DNA of 26,540 nucleotides from an uncultured Clostridia bacterium (lineage in GTDB: Bacteria > Bacillota > Clostridia > Oscillospirales > Oscillospiraceae), in assembly GCA_947383645.1 (NCBI GenBank), contig CANDEH010000024.1:1-26540 (forward strand), written 5' to 3'. Below the pieces are notes generated by a model. The model searched no databases, had not been told where the DNA came from, and saw only the letters and a program-made list of their open reading frames with translations. Both the position numbers and the translations under genes were made by a program. Positions 7,462 through 14,967 of the stretch are shown here, in pieces (within the stretch, counting starts at the first letter, position 1; each line of letters opens with the position of its first letter).

Positions 7462-8574
7462 ATGTACATTCGAAATGCCCGGGTGCTGATGGGACGCTCC
7501 TTCCGCTCCGCCGATCTGGCCTTTGACCGGGTAATCACAGCAGTGGGGGACCTGCCGGGAAGGGGCGGGCTGGACGCCGGGGGATGCTACGTGCTGCCCG
7601 GGCTGGTGGACATCCACACCCACGGAGCGGCGGGGGGCGACTTCTCCGACGGCGCCTCCGCCGCGCTGCCTGTGATGGCGGACTGGTATGCCGCCCAAGG
7701 GACCACCGCCTGTCTGCCCACCCTGATGACCCTCCCGGAGGAGGCGCTGGCCGGCGCGGTGGAGGGGATCGCCGCCGGCTGGCCTGCGGAGGGGACCCGG
7801 TGCCTGGGCGTCCACCTGGAGGGACCCTTCCTCAGCCCCAGCCGCTGCGGGGCCCAGCCGGCGGCGCATCTGCAAAGGCCGGACCCGGCCCTGCTCCGGC
7901 GCCTGGACCGGCGGGGGACCGTCCGGCGGATTACCCTGGCCTGTGAGCTGGAGGGGGCCATGGATTTTTTGCGGGCGGCGGCCGGGGAGTACGTGGTGTC
8001 CCTGGGACACAGCGAGGCGGACTACGAGGCGGCCATGGAGGCCTTCCGGGCAGGGGCCGGTCTGGTGACGCACCTCTACAACGCCATGCCGCCCCTGTGC
8101 CACCGTGCGCCGGGGCTTATCGGCGCGGCCCTGGACAGCGGGGCCTGGGCGGAGCTGATCTGCGACGGGCTCCACGTCCACCCCGCCGCGGTACGCGCCG
8201 CCTTCCGCCTCTTCGGGGAGCGGTTGATTCTAATCTCCGACTCCCTCCGCTGCGCCGGCCTGGGGGACGGGACGTACACCCTGGCCGGGCAGGCGGTGAC
8301 GGTGCGGCAGGGGCGGGCGGCGCTGCCCGACGGAACGCTGGCCGGCTCGGCCATCTCCCTGCTGGAGGGGGTACGGCGGGCGGTGGAGTTCGGCATCCCC
8401 CTGGAGGCCGCCGCCTATGCCGCCTCCACCGCCCCCGCCCGGGCGATAAGGGCAGAGGATGTCGGGGCCATCGCCCCGGGGCGGCGGGCCGACCTGCTGG
8501 TGCTGGACGGGGCGCTGGAGGTCGTGCAGGTCTACATCGGCGGCCGGCCGGTGCTGCCGGGGGTCAGCGGTTGA
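7462..8574 (+). CDS. nagA: N-acetylglucosamine-6-phosphate deacetylase
   Basis: Removes acetate from GlcNAc-6-phosphate to give glucosamine-6-phosphate, the entry to amino-sugar catabolism and wall recycling. The 370-residue amidohydrolase shows all expected metal and catalytic sites: DIHTHG with H52 and H54, HLEGPF with E120, LGHS with H183, HLYNAMP with H204, ICDGLHVH, and the catalytic aspartate D260 in ISD. The ATG at 7462 is chosen because AGGAGGTG lies five bases upstream; the frame is open further back through the inverted-repeat element, but that part is not conserved-looking. No nagB or transporter neighbours are present. Its last codons overlap the end of the opposing EamA gene by 11 bp. 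Confidence 0.93.
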   Translation: MYIRNARVLMGRSFRSADLAFDRVITAVGDLPGRGGLDAGGCYVLPGLVDIHTHGAAGGDFSDGASAALPVMADWYAAQGTTACLPTLMTLPEEALAGAVEGIAAGWPAEGTRCLGVHLEGPFLSPSRCGAQPAAHLQRPDPALLRRLDRRGTVRRITLACELEGAMDFLRAAAGEYVVSLGHSEADYEAAMEAFRAGAGLVTHLYNAMPPLCHRAPGLIGAALDSGAWAELICDGLHVHPAAVRAAFRLFGERLILISDSLRCAGLGDGTYTLAGQAVTVRQGRAALPDGTLAGSAISLLEGVRRAVEFGIPLEAAAYAASTAPARAIRAEDVGAIAPGRRADLLVLDGALEVVQVYIGGRPVLPGVSG

Positions 8575-8989
8575 TGATGTACAGGCCCACCATGCAGATC
8601 ACCACCCCGATGAGCTTGTTGGCCGTCAGAGGCTCCTTGTAGAGCAGGAGGCCCACCAGGAGGAGGATCGCCGCCAGGATGGCGCTCTGGGTCACCGACA
8701 GCGAGCCCACCTGCCACCCGGCCTTGTAGGCGTAGATGAACCCGGCCTCCAGGCCCACCAGGGCGATGCCGAAGGCGAAGGGGGCCCAGTTCAGCTTGGC
8801 GTACTCCCGGAGGAGGTTCCCGCCCCGGTGCATGACGAAGTAGCACAGGGCGGAGAAGGCCGCGCCCACCAGGTAGGTGACGGTGAGGGAGGCCAGAGGA
8901 TCCAGGTCCGCGGGGACGGACTTGGCGCAGATGTGGTAGACCACGTTGGCGCCCACGATGAGCAGGACAGGCCAAAAGTAGGAAAACAT
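8564..8989 (-). CDS. Half-size EamA/DMT-type transporter
   Basis: A 141-residue hydrophobic protein with four predicted TM helices (about residues 5-22, 35-53, 70-88 and 95-140 as two adjacent helices), equal to one EamA repeat rather than the usual two. Landmarks are N-terminal YFWPVLLIVGANVVYHICAK, then SLSVTQSAILAAILLLVG, YKEPLTANKLIGVVICMVGL. Single-repeat members must dimerise, as small multidrug-resistance proteins do; the substrate cannot be inferred. The ATG at 8989 follows AGGAGGT. It has its own promoter and an 80-base leader with a hairpin. Confidence 0.85.
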   Translation of the reverse strand: MFSYFWPVLLIVGANVVYHICAKSVPADLDPLASLTVTYLVGAAFSALCYFVMHRGGNLLREYAKLNWAPFAFGIALVGLEAGFIYAYKAGWQVGSLSVTQSAILAAILLLVGLLLYKEPLTANKLIGVVICMVGLYIINR

Positions 8990-9016
8990 AGAGAATACCT
9001 CCTGAAAATAGAAATA

Positions 9017-9037
9017 GTCAGGCCATAGTAGCCTGAC
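9017..9037 (-). promoter_or_regulatory. Leader hairpin upstream of the EamA transporter gene
   Basis: A 7-bp stem GTCAGGC/GCCTGAC closes a 7-base loop within the predicted 5' leader. The leader also holds the conserved-looking single-stranded stretch ACCTACCGAAA just before it. Small exporters of this class are often riboswitch-controlled, but I cannot match the leader to a named class. Confidence 0.35.
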
Positions 9038-9078
9038 TTTCGGTAGGTCTGCACCCGTTTTGTTCTTCACTTGCGGCT

Positions 9079-9108
9079 ATTGTAGCAGAGGACGATGCGG
9101 TTTGTCAA
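9079..9108 (-). promoter_or_regulatory. Sigma-A promoter of the EamA transporter gene
   Basis: Read on the minus strand, TTGACA (9103-9108), 18 bp, then TACAAT (9079-9084). The predicted start near 9072 leaves an 80-base leader. Confidence 0.7.
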
Positions 9109-9132
9109 GGCTTTTTTCAGGGGAGATACCCG

Positions 9133-9171
9133 GCGGGGGAGGGGGGATTGGTCTCCCTTCCCCCGCTTTTT
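9133..9171 (+). terminator. GC-rich hairpin with T-tract on the plus strand
   Basis: GCGGGGGAGGG pairs with CCCTTCCCCCGC, followed by TTTTT. The T-tract points with the plus strand, so it would stop read-through from nagA rather than end the flanking minus-strand gene. It also lies just beyond the stop of the phosphodiesterase gene, where the hairpin may protect the mRNA end. Confidence 0.45.
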
Positions 9172-9186
9172 CTCCGGCTGTCGCCC

Positions 9187-10056
9187 TCAGAGCCGGGCCG
9201 TCTCCTGGGGGGCGCTCTTGGGTTTGGGCAGGAACCCCTCAAAAATAGGGATCGCACCGGCGGCCTCCGCCCGTTCCAGGTCCTCCTGGCTGCGGATGGT
9301 CCAGCTCACCTCCTGGCCGCCTAAGAGCTCCAGGCAGGCGCGCACAGAGAGGCGGTTCCGGTCCTCGTAGCGGTAGGCCACAAAGTCCGGCCGGGTGACG
9401 ATATTGGTCAGCAGCGTGGTGAGCAGGAACCGGGCGGGAAGGCCCAGCCGGGCTCCCTCCTGCCGCCTCAGAAAATTCTGGGACAGCTGGCCCCGGATGA
9501 TGAAGGGCTCGTTGCGCCGGAGCCACCACAGGACCCGGGGATCGAAGGACTCGATGCAGAAGTCCCCCTGATACCCCTCCAGCAGGCGGCAGACGCGTTC
9601 GCAGAGGGAGCGGGCATTGCGGCCCTCCGTTTTCAGCTCAATAATCAGGGGCGCCTTGCCGCTGAAGAGGGCCAGGACCTCCTCCAGGCGGGGGATACTC
9701 TCGTGGGTCCCCTGGAGCTGCAAGAGCTTCAGCTGGTCCAGCGTCATATCCTCCACCCGGCCCTTCACGCCGCAGAGGCGTCTGAGGTCGCTGTCGTGGA
9801 TGACGACCAGGCGCTTGTCTTTGGTCATGCGCACGTCGATTTCCGCCCCGAACCCCCCGGCTAAAACGTAGCGGTAGGCCAGAATGGAGTTCTCCGGGAT
9901 GCCACGCCTGGCGTTGTGTAGGCCCCGGTGGGCGTAGCGGTACTGGCCCAGAAGCTGGAGCTTTCGCTGCCCCCGGCGGGTTTTCAGCGTGAAGAGCCAC
10001 AGCAGGAACAGCGCCGCCATGGCCAGCAGGATGTACACGTACAGGATCGGTTTCAT
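9187..10056 (-). CDS. Membrane-anchored glycerophosphodiester phosphodiesterase
   Basis: Hydrolyses glycerophosphodiesters to glycerol-3-phosphate and an alcohol. The 289-residue protein begins with a TM anchor (residues about 4-22) followed by basic residues, then a GDPD TIM barrel: YAHRG with catalytic H43, PENS with E55, AEIDVRMTKD with metal ligands E72 and D74, and VIHDSDLRR with catalytic H87. Later features are LIIELKTEG, CIESFDPRVLWWLRR and SWTIRSQEDL. The catalytic domain probably faces the cell surface or the membrane, consistent with lipid or teichoic-acid turnover. It lies 55 bases downstream of the MFS gene in the same direction. Confidence 0.92.
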   Translation of the reverse strand: MKPILYVYILLAMAALFLLWLFTLKTRRGQRKLQLLGQYRYAHRGLHNARRGIPENSILAYRYVLAGGFGAEIDVRMTKDKRLVVIHDSDLRRLCGVKGRVEDMTLDQLKLLQLQGTHESIPRLEEVLALFSGKAPLIIELKTEGRNARSLCERVCRLLEGYQGDFCIESFDPRVLWWLRRNEPFIIRGQLSQNFLRRQEGARLGLPARFLLTTLLTNIVTRPDFVAYRYEDRNRLSVRACLELLGGQEVSWTIRSQEDLERAEAAGAIPIFEGFLPKPKSAPQETARL

Positions 10057-10080
10057 ATCGCGCCTCTTTTCCTATGTAAC

Positions 10081-10102
10081 GCCCCGGAAGGGGCATTTTT
10101 TT
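10081..10102 (+). terminator. Hairpin with plus-strand T-tract between MFS and phosphodiesterase genes
   Basis: GCCCC, loop GGAA, GGGGC, then ATTTTTTT. The stem lies between two minus-strand genes, while the T-run follows it on the plus strand. It may act as an antisense barrier or as a weak partial terminator for the MFS transcript. Confidence 0.45.
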
Positions 10103-10111
10103 CAACAACCG

Positions 10112-11446
10112 TCAATCGTCCACGTCAAAGGCCTCCAGACCCCGGCGGTGCTCCGCCCTGCCGTCCCCGTGGCGGACGAAGAGCATGGTCACAAAGGAGG
10201 CGGCGGAGAAAAAGGCGGCGTAGGGGAACAGGGTAAAGTACCCCACATGGCCCAGCAACCACCCGGAGAGCACCGGCGTCACCACCTGGGCGGCCATAGA
10301 GAAGGTGTAGTAGTAGCCAGTGAACTTCCCCACGTCACTGCCCCGGCACATCTCCACCACCATGGGCAGGGAGTTGACGTTGATGGCGGCCCAGGCCAGG
10401 CCCACCAGGGCAAAGACGGCGTACATCACGCCGTTGATCTCGGCGTAGAGGGCGGTGAGCACATAGCCGGCGGCAAAGCACAGGCTCAGAAGGGCTACGC
10501 CCCCTAAAATCGTGCGCTTCCGGCCAATCCGGCTGGAGATCTCGCCGATGGGGATATAGGAGACGATGGCCCCCGCCGTGGCCACCATCAGGCAGGTGGA
10601 GGCGCCGCCCAGGGCCCGGCCCATCTGCTCCCGAACGTAGGTGGTGAACCAGGTGGTCACCGCGTTGTAGGCGATGTACCACAGCGCGATGGAGAGGAGC
10701 AGGAACAGAAGGCTCCGGCGCACCGGAGGCGGCAGGGCCGCCCTGCCGCTGCCTGCCGCCGCCTCCGTCAGGTCCTCCTCCGGGTGGGCCGCCTCGTACC
10801 GGGCCGCCTGGGCGGCCAGATCCGGCTCCCGGACGGTGCAGAACAACGTCAGCACCGAGAGGACCATGATCCCCGACACGATGGCGAAGAGGAGACGGTA
10901 GTCCACGTGGGCGAGCCCTCCCACCCGCTCGTCGGAGTAGAGCACCGCGGCGGCGATGAGGTACAGCACGCCCCCCACGGCCCCCATCAGGTTGATGACG
11001 GCGTTGCCCTTGCTTCTAAGGGGCTTGACGGTGACGTCGGGCATCAGGGCCACCGCCGGGGAGCGGTAGGTGCCCATAGCGACGAGCAGCAGCCCCAGGA
11101 GTACCACGAAGGCCGCCCGGGTCCCCGGAGAGGGGGCGGCGGCGTAGCGGTTGTCCAGAACGGGGAGGAGGTTCATCAGCACCACGGCGGCGGCGGTGCC
11201 GCCCAGGATGAAGGGCATCCGCCGTCCGATCCGGGTGCTGGTGCGGTCGCTGAGGGCCCCGAAGAAGGGCAGGAGGAACAGAGCCAGGATGTTGTCCGCC
11301 GCCATCACCGCCCCGGTGAGGGCCTCATCCAGGTGGAAGGTACCCTTGAGCATCAGGGGGATCACGTTGTCGTACATCTGCCAGAAGGCGGAGATGGAGA
11401 GGAAGGCCAGACCGACAAGAACAGTCGTCTTTTGATTCAGCTTCAT
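10112..11446 (-). CDS. MFS transporter, sugar-cation symporter-like
   Basis: A 444-residue, 12-TM major facilitator. The N terminus LVGLAFLSISAFWQMYDNV, the loop between TM2 and TM3 (LPFFGALSDRTSTRIGRRMP) and the halfway loop of about 50 polar residues (TVREPDLAAQAARYEAAHPE) are typical of the glycoside/SLC45-like branch, which moves sugars with protons or sodium. The matching motif in the second half is IPIGEISSRIGRKRTILGG. The start has only a weak ribosome site, so a different start cannot be excluded. No sugar enzyme lies next to it, so the substrate is unknown. Confidence 0.88.
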   Translation of the reverse strand: MKLNQKTTVLVGLAFLSISAFWQMYDNVIPLMLKGTFHLDEALTGAVMAADNILALFLLPFFGALSDRTSTRIGRRMPFILGGTAAAVVLMNLLPVLDNRYAAAPSPGTRAAFVVLLGLLLVAMGTYRSPAVALMPDVTVKPLRSKGNAVINLMGAVGGVLYLIAAAVLYSDERVGGLAHVDYRLLFAIVSGIMVLSVLTLFCTVREPDLAAQAARYEAAHPEEDLTEAAAGSGRAALPPPVRRSLLFLLLSIALWYIAYNAVTTWFTTYVREQMGRALGGASTCLMVATAGAIVSYIPIGEISSRIGRKRTILGGVALLSLCFAAGYVLTALYAEINGVMYAVFALVGLAWAAINVNSLPMVVEMCRGSDVGKFTGYYYTFSMAAQVVTPVLSGWLLGHVGYFTLFPYAAFFSAASFVTMLFVRHGDGRAEHRRGLEAFDVDD

Positions 11447-11572
11447 ATCCGTGGAGACCTTGCTTTCATAGATCAGGCCCGGAGGCCGATCTGATTTCTG
11501 TCATTTTGCCGCGCCGGCCGGGGAAATATACCGGGGCCGCCGCGGACTGACGAAGGGCGTCCATTGCTGCCT

Positions 11573-11601
11573 ATCGTACCACAAAAATTCATGCGCCGCA
11601 A
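11573..11601 (-). promoter_or_regulatory. Possible promoter of the MFS gene
   Basis: On the minus strand TTGCGG (11596-11601), 17 bp, TACGAT (11573-11578); each box has two mismatches. The leader would be about 120 bases. Confidence 0.35.
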
Positions 11602-11629
11602 GGTGCAATCGCCTTTTTGAAAGGGGAAA

Positions 11630-11661
11630 CCGCGTCCTCCGCCCAACGGCAGGGGACGCGG
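11630..11661 (-). terminator. Hairpin after the cytidylate-kinase-like gene
   Basis: CCGCGTCC and GGACGCGG form a perfect 8-bp stem. On the minus strand it is followed by TTTCCCCTTT, and on the plus strand by a TTTTTT run a few bases away, so it may terminate in both directions. Confidence 0.5.
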
Positions 11662-11681
11662 TGTGGTTTTTTAATGAATCT

Positions 11682-12287
11682 CTATTTCTCCCAGGCCGCG
11701 CAGATCAGATCCACGCAGGCGTCCTCCCCCAAAAAGCCGCTGTGGAGGGTCAGGTGGTAGTTCCGGGCCAGGCCCCAGGTCTGACTGGTGTAGAAGCTGT
11801 AGTGCTGGGACCGGGCTCTGTCCCGCTTGGCAAGAATGCCCGCGGCTTCCTCCTCCTCCAGACCGTGCTCCCGGACGGACCGCTCCACCTTGTAGGACAT
11901 GTCGGAGTGGATAAACACGTTGAGGCAGTCCTGCCGCTCCCGGAGGATGTGGTCGGCGCAGCGGCCCACGATGACGCAGGACTCCTGCTCCGCCAGCTCC
12001 CGGATCAGGGTGGTCTGGACAAAGTGCATCTGGTCCTGGATGGAGCTCTGGGTCTGCATGGGGGCGGTAAAGCGCCCGCCGTAGCCGATGATGTGCCCAA
12101 AGGCGCCGCTGCGGAAGTACTCCCCGTGGGCGGCGATGAAGTCCTCCGACAGCTTGGTCTTGGCCGCCACCAGCTCCACAATCTCCTTGTCGTAGAAGCC
12201 GATCCCCAGACGCTCCGCCACCCGCTTTCCGATGGTGTGCCCGCCGCTGCCGCACTCCCGGCCGATGGTGATGATTCTCTTTTGCAT
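11682..12287 (-). CDS. Cytidylate kinase-like family protein
   Basis: A 201-residue P-loop protein of the cytidylate-kinase-like family common in Clostridia. The P-loop is ITIGRECGSGGHTIGKRVAE near the N terminus, followed by FYDKEIV, and a middle segment CVIVGRCADHILRE and RDRARSQHYSFYT that parallel the CMP kinase phosphate-binding arginines. Unlike true Cmk, it has an inserted GHIIGYGGRFTAP region and no pyrimidine-specific motif I can point to, so the substrate is unknown. The start is set by GGGGGAGGGG about 5-10 bases before the ATG. Confidence 0.87.
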   Translation of the reverse strand: MQKRIITIGRECGSGGHTIGKRVAERLGIGFYDKEIVELVAAKTKLSEDFIAAHGEYFRSGAFGHIIGYGGRFTAPMQTQSSIQDQMHFVQTTLIRELAEQESCVIVGRCADHILRERQDCLNVFIHSDMSYKVERSVREHGLEEEEAAGILAKRDRARSQHYSFYTSQTWGLARNYHLTLHSGFLGEDACVDLICAAWEK

Positions 12288-12343
12288 CTGTCCCCTCCCC
12301 CTTTCAGCCTGTCCCGTGGAAAAAGCCCGCTCGGTTTATGTGT

Positions 12344-12372
12344 ATAATAGCACAAAACCGTTGGACTTGCAA
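12344..12372 (-). promoter_or_regulatory. Promoter of the cytidylate-kinase-like gene
   Basis: On the minus strand TTGCAA (12367-12372), 17 bp, TATTAT (12344-12349), with a predicted start about 50 bases before the coding sequence. Confidence 0.5.
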
Positions 12373-12484
12373 GTGCGAAATTGGTATAAATGTCTAACAG
12401 ACGCAGCCGCGTAACAGATGAAATGCCGCTTTTTCCTGCGGCGTGTACGTGAGAAAAAACACTTTGCGCGCAGTAAACGTCGAA

Positions 12485-12518
12485 CCCTGCATCTGTCCCT
12501 GTAGGGACAGATGCAGGG
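12485..12518. repeat. Perfect 15-bp hairpin downstream of the FAD oxidoreductase gene
   Basis: CCCTGCATCTGTCCC and its exact complement flank a TGTA loop, 32 bases beyond the stop of the oxidoreductase gene. No U-tract follows on either strand. It may be a transcript-end stabiliser or a repeat. The arm TGCATCTGTCCC recurs at 12283-12294 across the start codon and ribosome site of the next gene. Confidence 0.6.
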
Positions 12519-12549
12519 CGCGGCGCAGCGCGAAGTGAAATTCTCTTCC

Positions 12550-13965
12550 TCAGGAGGCGCTTGTCTCTTGCGCGAAAAGCTCTCTCCCCATGAGGACACC
12601 CATCACCGAGGCCATCATCAGACCCCGGGTCCAGCCGCTGGAGTCACCCAGGCAGTGGAGGCCCTGAATGTTGGTGGTGAAGTGCTCGTCCATCTTCACC
12701 CGGTTGGAGTAGAACTTCAGCTCCGGGGAGTAGAGCAGGGTCTCGTAGGAGGCGAAGCCGGGAACCACGTGGTCCATGGCCTGGATGAAGTTGATGATGT
12801 TGGTCATGGCCCGGTAGGGCATGGCGGCGGTGATGTCCCCGGCCTCCGCGTCGGGGAGGGTGGGGCGGAGGTTGGAGTGGGAGAGCTCCTTGGGCCAAGT
12901 GCGCTTGCCGTCTAAGATGTCCCCGAAGCGCTGGACCATAATGTGGCCCGCCCCCAGCATGTTGGTCAGCTCCCCCACCTTCTGGGCGTAGGCGATGGGC
13001 TGGTTGAAGGGGACGGAGAAGTTGTGGCTGCACAGGATGGACAGGTTGGTGTTGGCGCTCTTCAGGTCCTTGTAGCTGTGGCCGTTGACCACGGCCAGAT
13101 TGTTGTCGTAGTTCTCCTGACTGACGAAGCCCCCGGGGTTCTGACAGAAGGTGCGGACCTTGTTCTTGAAGGGCCGGGGGTAGCCCACCAGCTTGGACTC
13201 GTAGAGCACCCGGTTCACCGTCTCCATGATCTCGTTGCGCACCTCCACCCGGACGCCGATGTCCACGGTGCCCGGCTGGTGGGCGATGCTGTGCTCGGCG
13301 CAGAGGCTCTCCAGCCAGTCCGCCCCCCGCCGGCCGGTGGCGATGATTACGTGGCCGGCGGTGATCTCCCGGCTGTCATGGCCGTTGGTAATGACCACGC
13401 CCCGGCAGAGACTGCCCTCCAGGAGAAGGTTGGTGCACTCGTAGCCAAAGAGAAGTTCAACCCCCTTTTGCAGAAGGTCCTGCTCGATGGCGTAGTAGAT
13501 GTCCTGGGCCTTTTCAGTCCCCAGGTGGCGGATGGGGCAGTCCACCAGCTTCAGACCCGCCTGGATGGCCCGGCGGCGGATCTCCTTCACCTCCTCGTCG
13601 TTGCCCAGACCCTCCACGTGGGCGTCGGCGCCGTAGCTGAGGTAGATCTGGTCGGTGTAGCCGATGGTCTCCTGGACCTTGTCCGCCCCCACTAAGTTGG
13701 GCAGGTCGCCGCCCACCTCATGGCTCAGGGACAGCTTGCCGTCGGAGAAGGCGCCGGCGCCGGAGAAGCCGGTGGTGATGTGGCAGTAGGGCTTGCAGTT
13801 GACACACTTCTGTGTCTTGTCCTTGGGGCAGTGCCGGTGCTCGATGGCCGCGCCCTTCTCCACGATAAGGATATTCTGTCGGCTGCCTAAGCGCCGGAGC
13901 TCCAGGGCGGTAAAGATGCCCGCCGGGCCCGCGCCGATGATGACAATGTCGGTTTTGTGATCCAT
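12550..13965 (-). CDS. FAD-dependent oxidoreductase, COG2509 type
   Basis: A 471-residue flavoprotein dehydrogenase. The N terminus has the dinucleotide-binding motif DIVIIGAGPAGIFTALEL (G11, G13, G16), a cysteine-rich stretch CPKDKTQKCVNCKPYC at about 50-65, then FSGAGAFSDGKLSLS. The second nucleotide strand is HVIIATGRRGADWLESL, and the C terminus has GLHCLGDSSGWTRGLMMAS, the FAD-closing motif. The layout matches uncharacterised COG2509 dehydrogenases found widely in Firmicutes; the electron acceptor and substrate are unknown. The ATG at 13965 follows GGAGGAAAACC. It follows the TraX gene by 56 bases, probably in the same transcript. Confidence 0.9.
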   Translation of the reverse strand: MDHKTDIVIIGAGPAGIFTALELRRLGSRQNILIVEKGAAIEHRHCPKDKTQKCVNCKPYCHITTGFSGAGAFSDGKLSLSHEVGGDLPNLVGADKVQETIGYTDQIYLSYGADAHVEGLGNDEEVKEIRRRAIQAGLKLVDCPIRHLGTEKAQDIYYAIEQDLLQKGVELLFGYECTNLLLEGSLCRGVVITNGHDSREITAGHVIIATGRRGADWLESLCAEHSIAHQPGTVDIGVRVEVRNEIMETVNRVLYESKLVGYPRPFKNKVRTFCQNPGGFVSQENYDNNLAVVNGHSYKDLKSANTNLSILCSHNFSVPFNQPIAYAQKVGELTNMLGAGHIMVQRFGDILDGKRTWPKELSHSNLRPTLPDAEAGDITAAMPYRAMTNIINFIQAMDHVVPGFASYETLLYSPELKFYSNRVKMDEHFTTNIQGLHCLGDSSGWTRGLMMASVMGVLMGRELFAQETSAS

Positions 13966-14021
13966 TTGGGTTTTCCTCCAAAAAAATTTCATTCTGCTGT
14001 CTCCCGAAGGGAGATGGGGGG

Positions 14022-14771
14022 TCAGGCGGACACGATCTGATAGATCGCATACAGCGCCAGCATATGCAGGGGATAGAAGGCGTAGCAGAACCGCTGAAAC
14101 CACCTGGCGTGGTAGCCCTGCCGCCCCCGGTAGAGCCAGATGGGGACAAGGGCCAGCACCGCCAGACCCTGCTGGACGATCTCGAATTCGTGCCCGAAGA
14201 GGGTAATGGTAAAGAAGTAACCACCCAGCATCACGGCGTGCAGGATATTCAGGCACAGAAACTGCCCCAGAAAATCCCACCACCGCCGGCCCCGAAAGAA
14301 GTAGAACACCAGTACGGTGAGCACGCCCTCGCCGTAGTAGTCCACCATGGCGAGGTAGCCCAGAACGTACCCCGCCGCCGTCAGGAGGGCGCAGAGGAGG
14401 AGGGCCGGCAGGGGCCGAAAGCTGCTGCGCACCTTCTCCAGGGCCGCCATGGTCAGAAGGGCGATGAGGAAGGTCCACAGCACGTTCTGGTGGAAGGGGT
14501 AGAGGGGGCTGCTGCCCATCATGAAGTTGAAGGGGATCTCGGTAACGACGGCCCAAAACAGCATCCGGAGGCAGTAGCGCCTGCGGTCATGGGTGTAAAA
14601 GAAGCCCTCCGCCAGGAGAAAGGCGAAGATAGGGAAGGCCAGGCGGCCGATACAGGTGAGCCACCACTGCCCCGGCAGGAGCAGGGCCCAGGTGTGGTCG
14701 CAGAGCATCAACGCCATGGCGAGAACGCGGAAAGAGAAGGCGGAAAGGCCGGAAGGGACGGATTGCTGCAT
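14022..14771 (-). CDS. TraX family membrane protein
   Basis: A 249-residue integral membrane protein with about seven to eight hydrophobic helices. The N-terminal part contains the family's marks: MALMLCDHTWA, IGRLAFPIFAFLLAEGF, then YTHDRRRYCLRMLFWAVVTEIPFN. TraX of the F plasmid acetylates pilin, but chromosomal homologues in Clostridia occur far from conjugation genes and may be acyltransferase-like membrane enzymes of unknown substrate. An ATG at 14846 is in frame, but that extension is encoded by the adjacent repeat element; the ATG at 14771 has AAAGGAGG directly upstream. Confidence 0.85.
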   Translation of the reverse strand: MQQSVPSGLSAFSFRVLAMALMLCDHTWALLLPGQWWLTCIGRLAFPIFAFLLAEGFFYTHDRRRYCLRMLFWAVVTEIPFNFMMGSSPLYPFHQNVLWTFLIALLTMAALEKVRSSFRPLPALLLCALLTAAGYVLGYLAMVDYYGEGVLTVLVFYFFRGRRWWDFLGQFLCLNILHAVMLGGYFFTITLFGHEFEIVQQGLAVLALVPIWLYRGRQGYHARWFQRFCYAFYPLHMLALYAIYQIVSA

Positions 14772-14790
14772 GGAAAACCTCCTTTTTTTC

Positions 14791-14903
14791 AGATAGGAGA
14801 TAGGAGATATGAGATAGGAGATATTTTGGGACGGGAGCGCTCTCAACGGGGCGATAAAATCGTCCGGCGCAGCCGGACACCTTAACTCCTATCTCCTATC
14901 TCA
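14791..14903. mobile_element. Inverted-repeat element with GGAGATA heptamer ends, related to the proA-proC element
   Basis: Left end 14792-14822 repeats the heptamer AGGAGAT, and right end 14884-14902 is its inverted complement. The interior carries CGTCCGGCGCAGCCGGAC, which on the other strand reads GTGTCCGGCTGCGCCGGACG followed by ATTTT. That is nearly the same hairpin and flank as in the 2239-2426 element. The heptamers differ but the 7-base period and core are shared, so these are variants of one repeat family in opposite orientation. It separates the divergent TraX and RlmA-type genes. Confidence 0.65.
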
Positions 14904-14909
14904 TCCAGG

Positions 14910-14938
14910 TGGACAAATCGGGGGCGGTGTGGTATACT
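14910..14938 (+). promoter_or_regulatory. Promoter of the RlmA-type methyltransferase gene
   Basis: TGGACA (14910-14915), 17 bp, TATACT (14933-14938). It begins only seven bases beyond the right end of the inverted-repeat element, with a start about 20 bases before the coding sequence. Confidence 0.6.
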
Positions 14939-14967
14939 GACAGAAAACTGCGGAGGGGGCGGGGACG

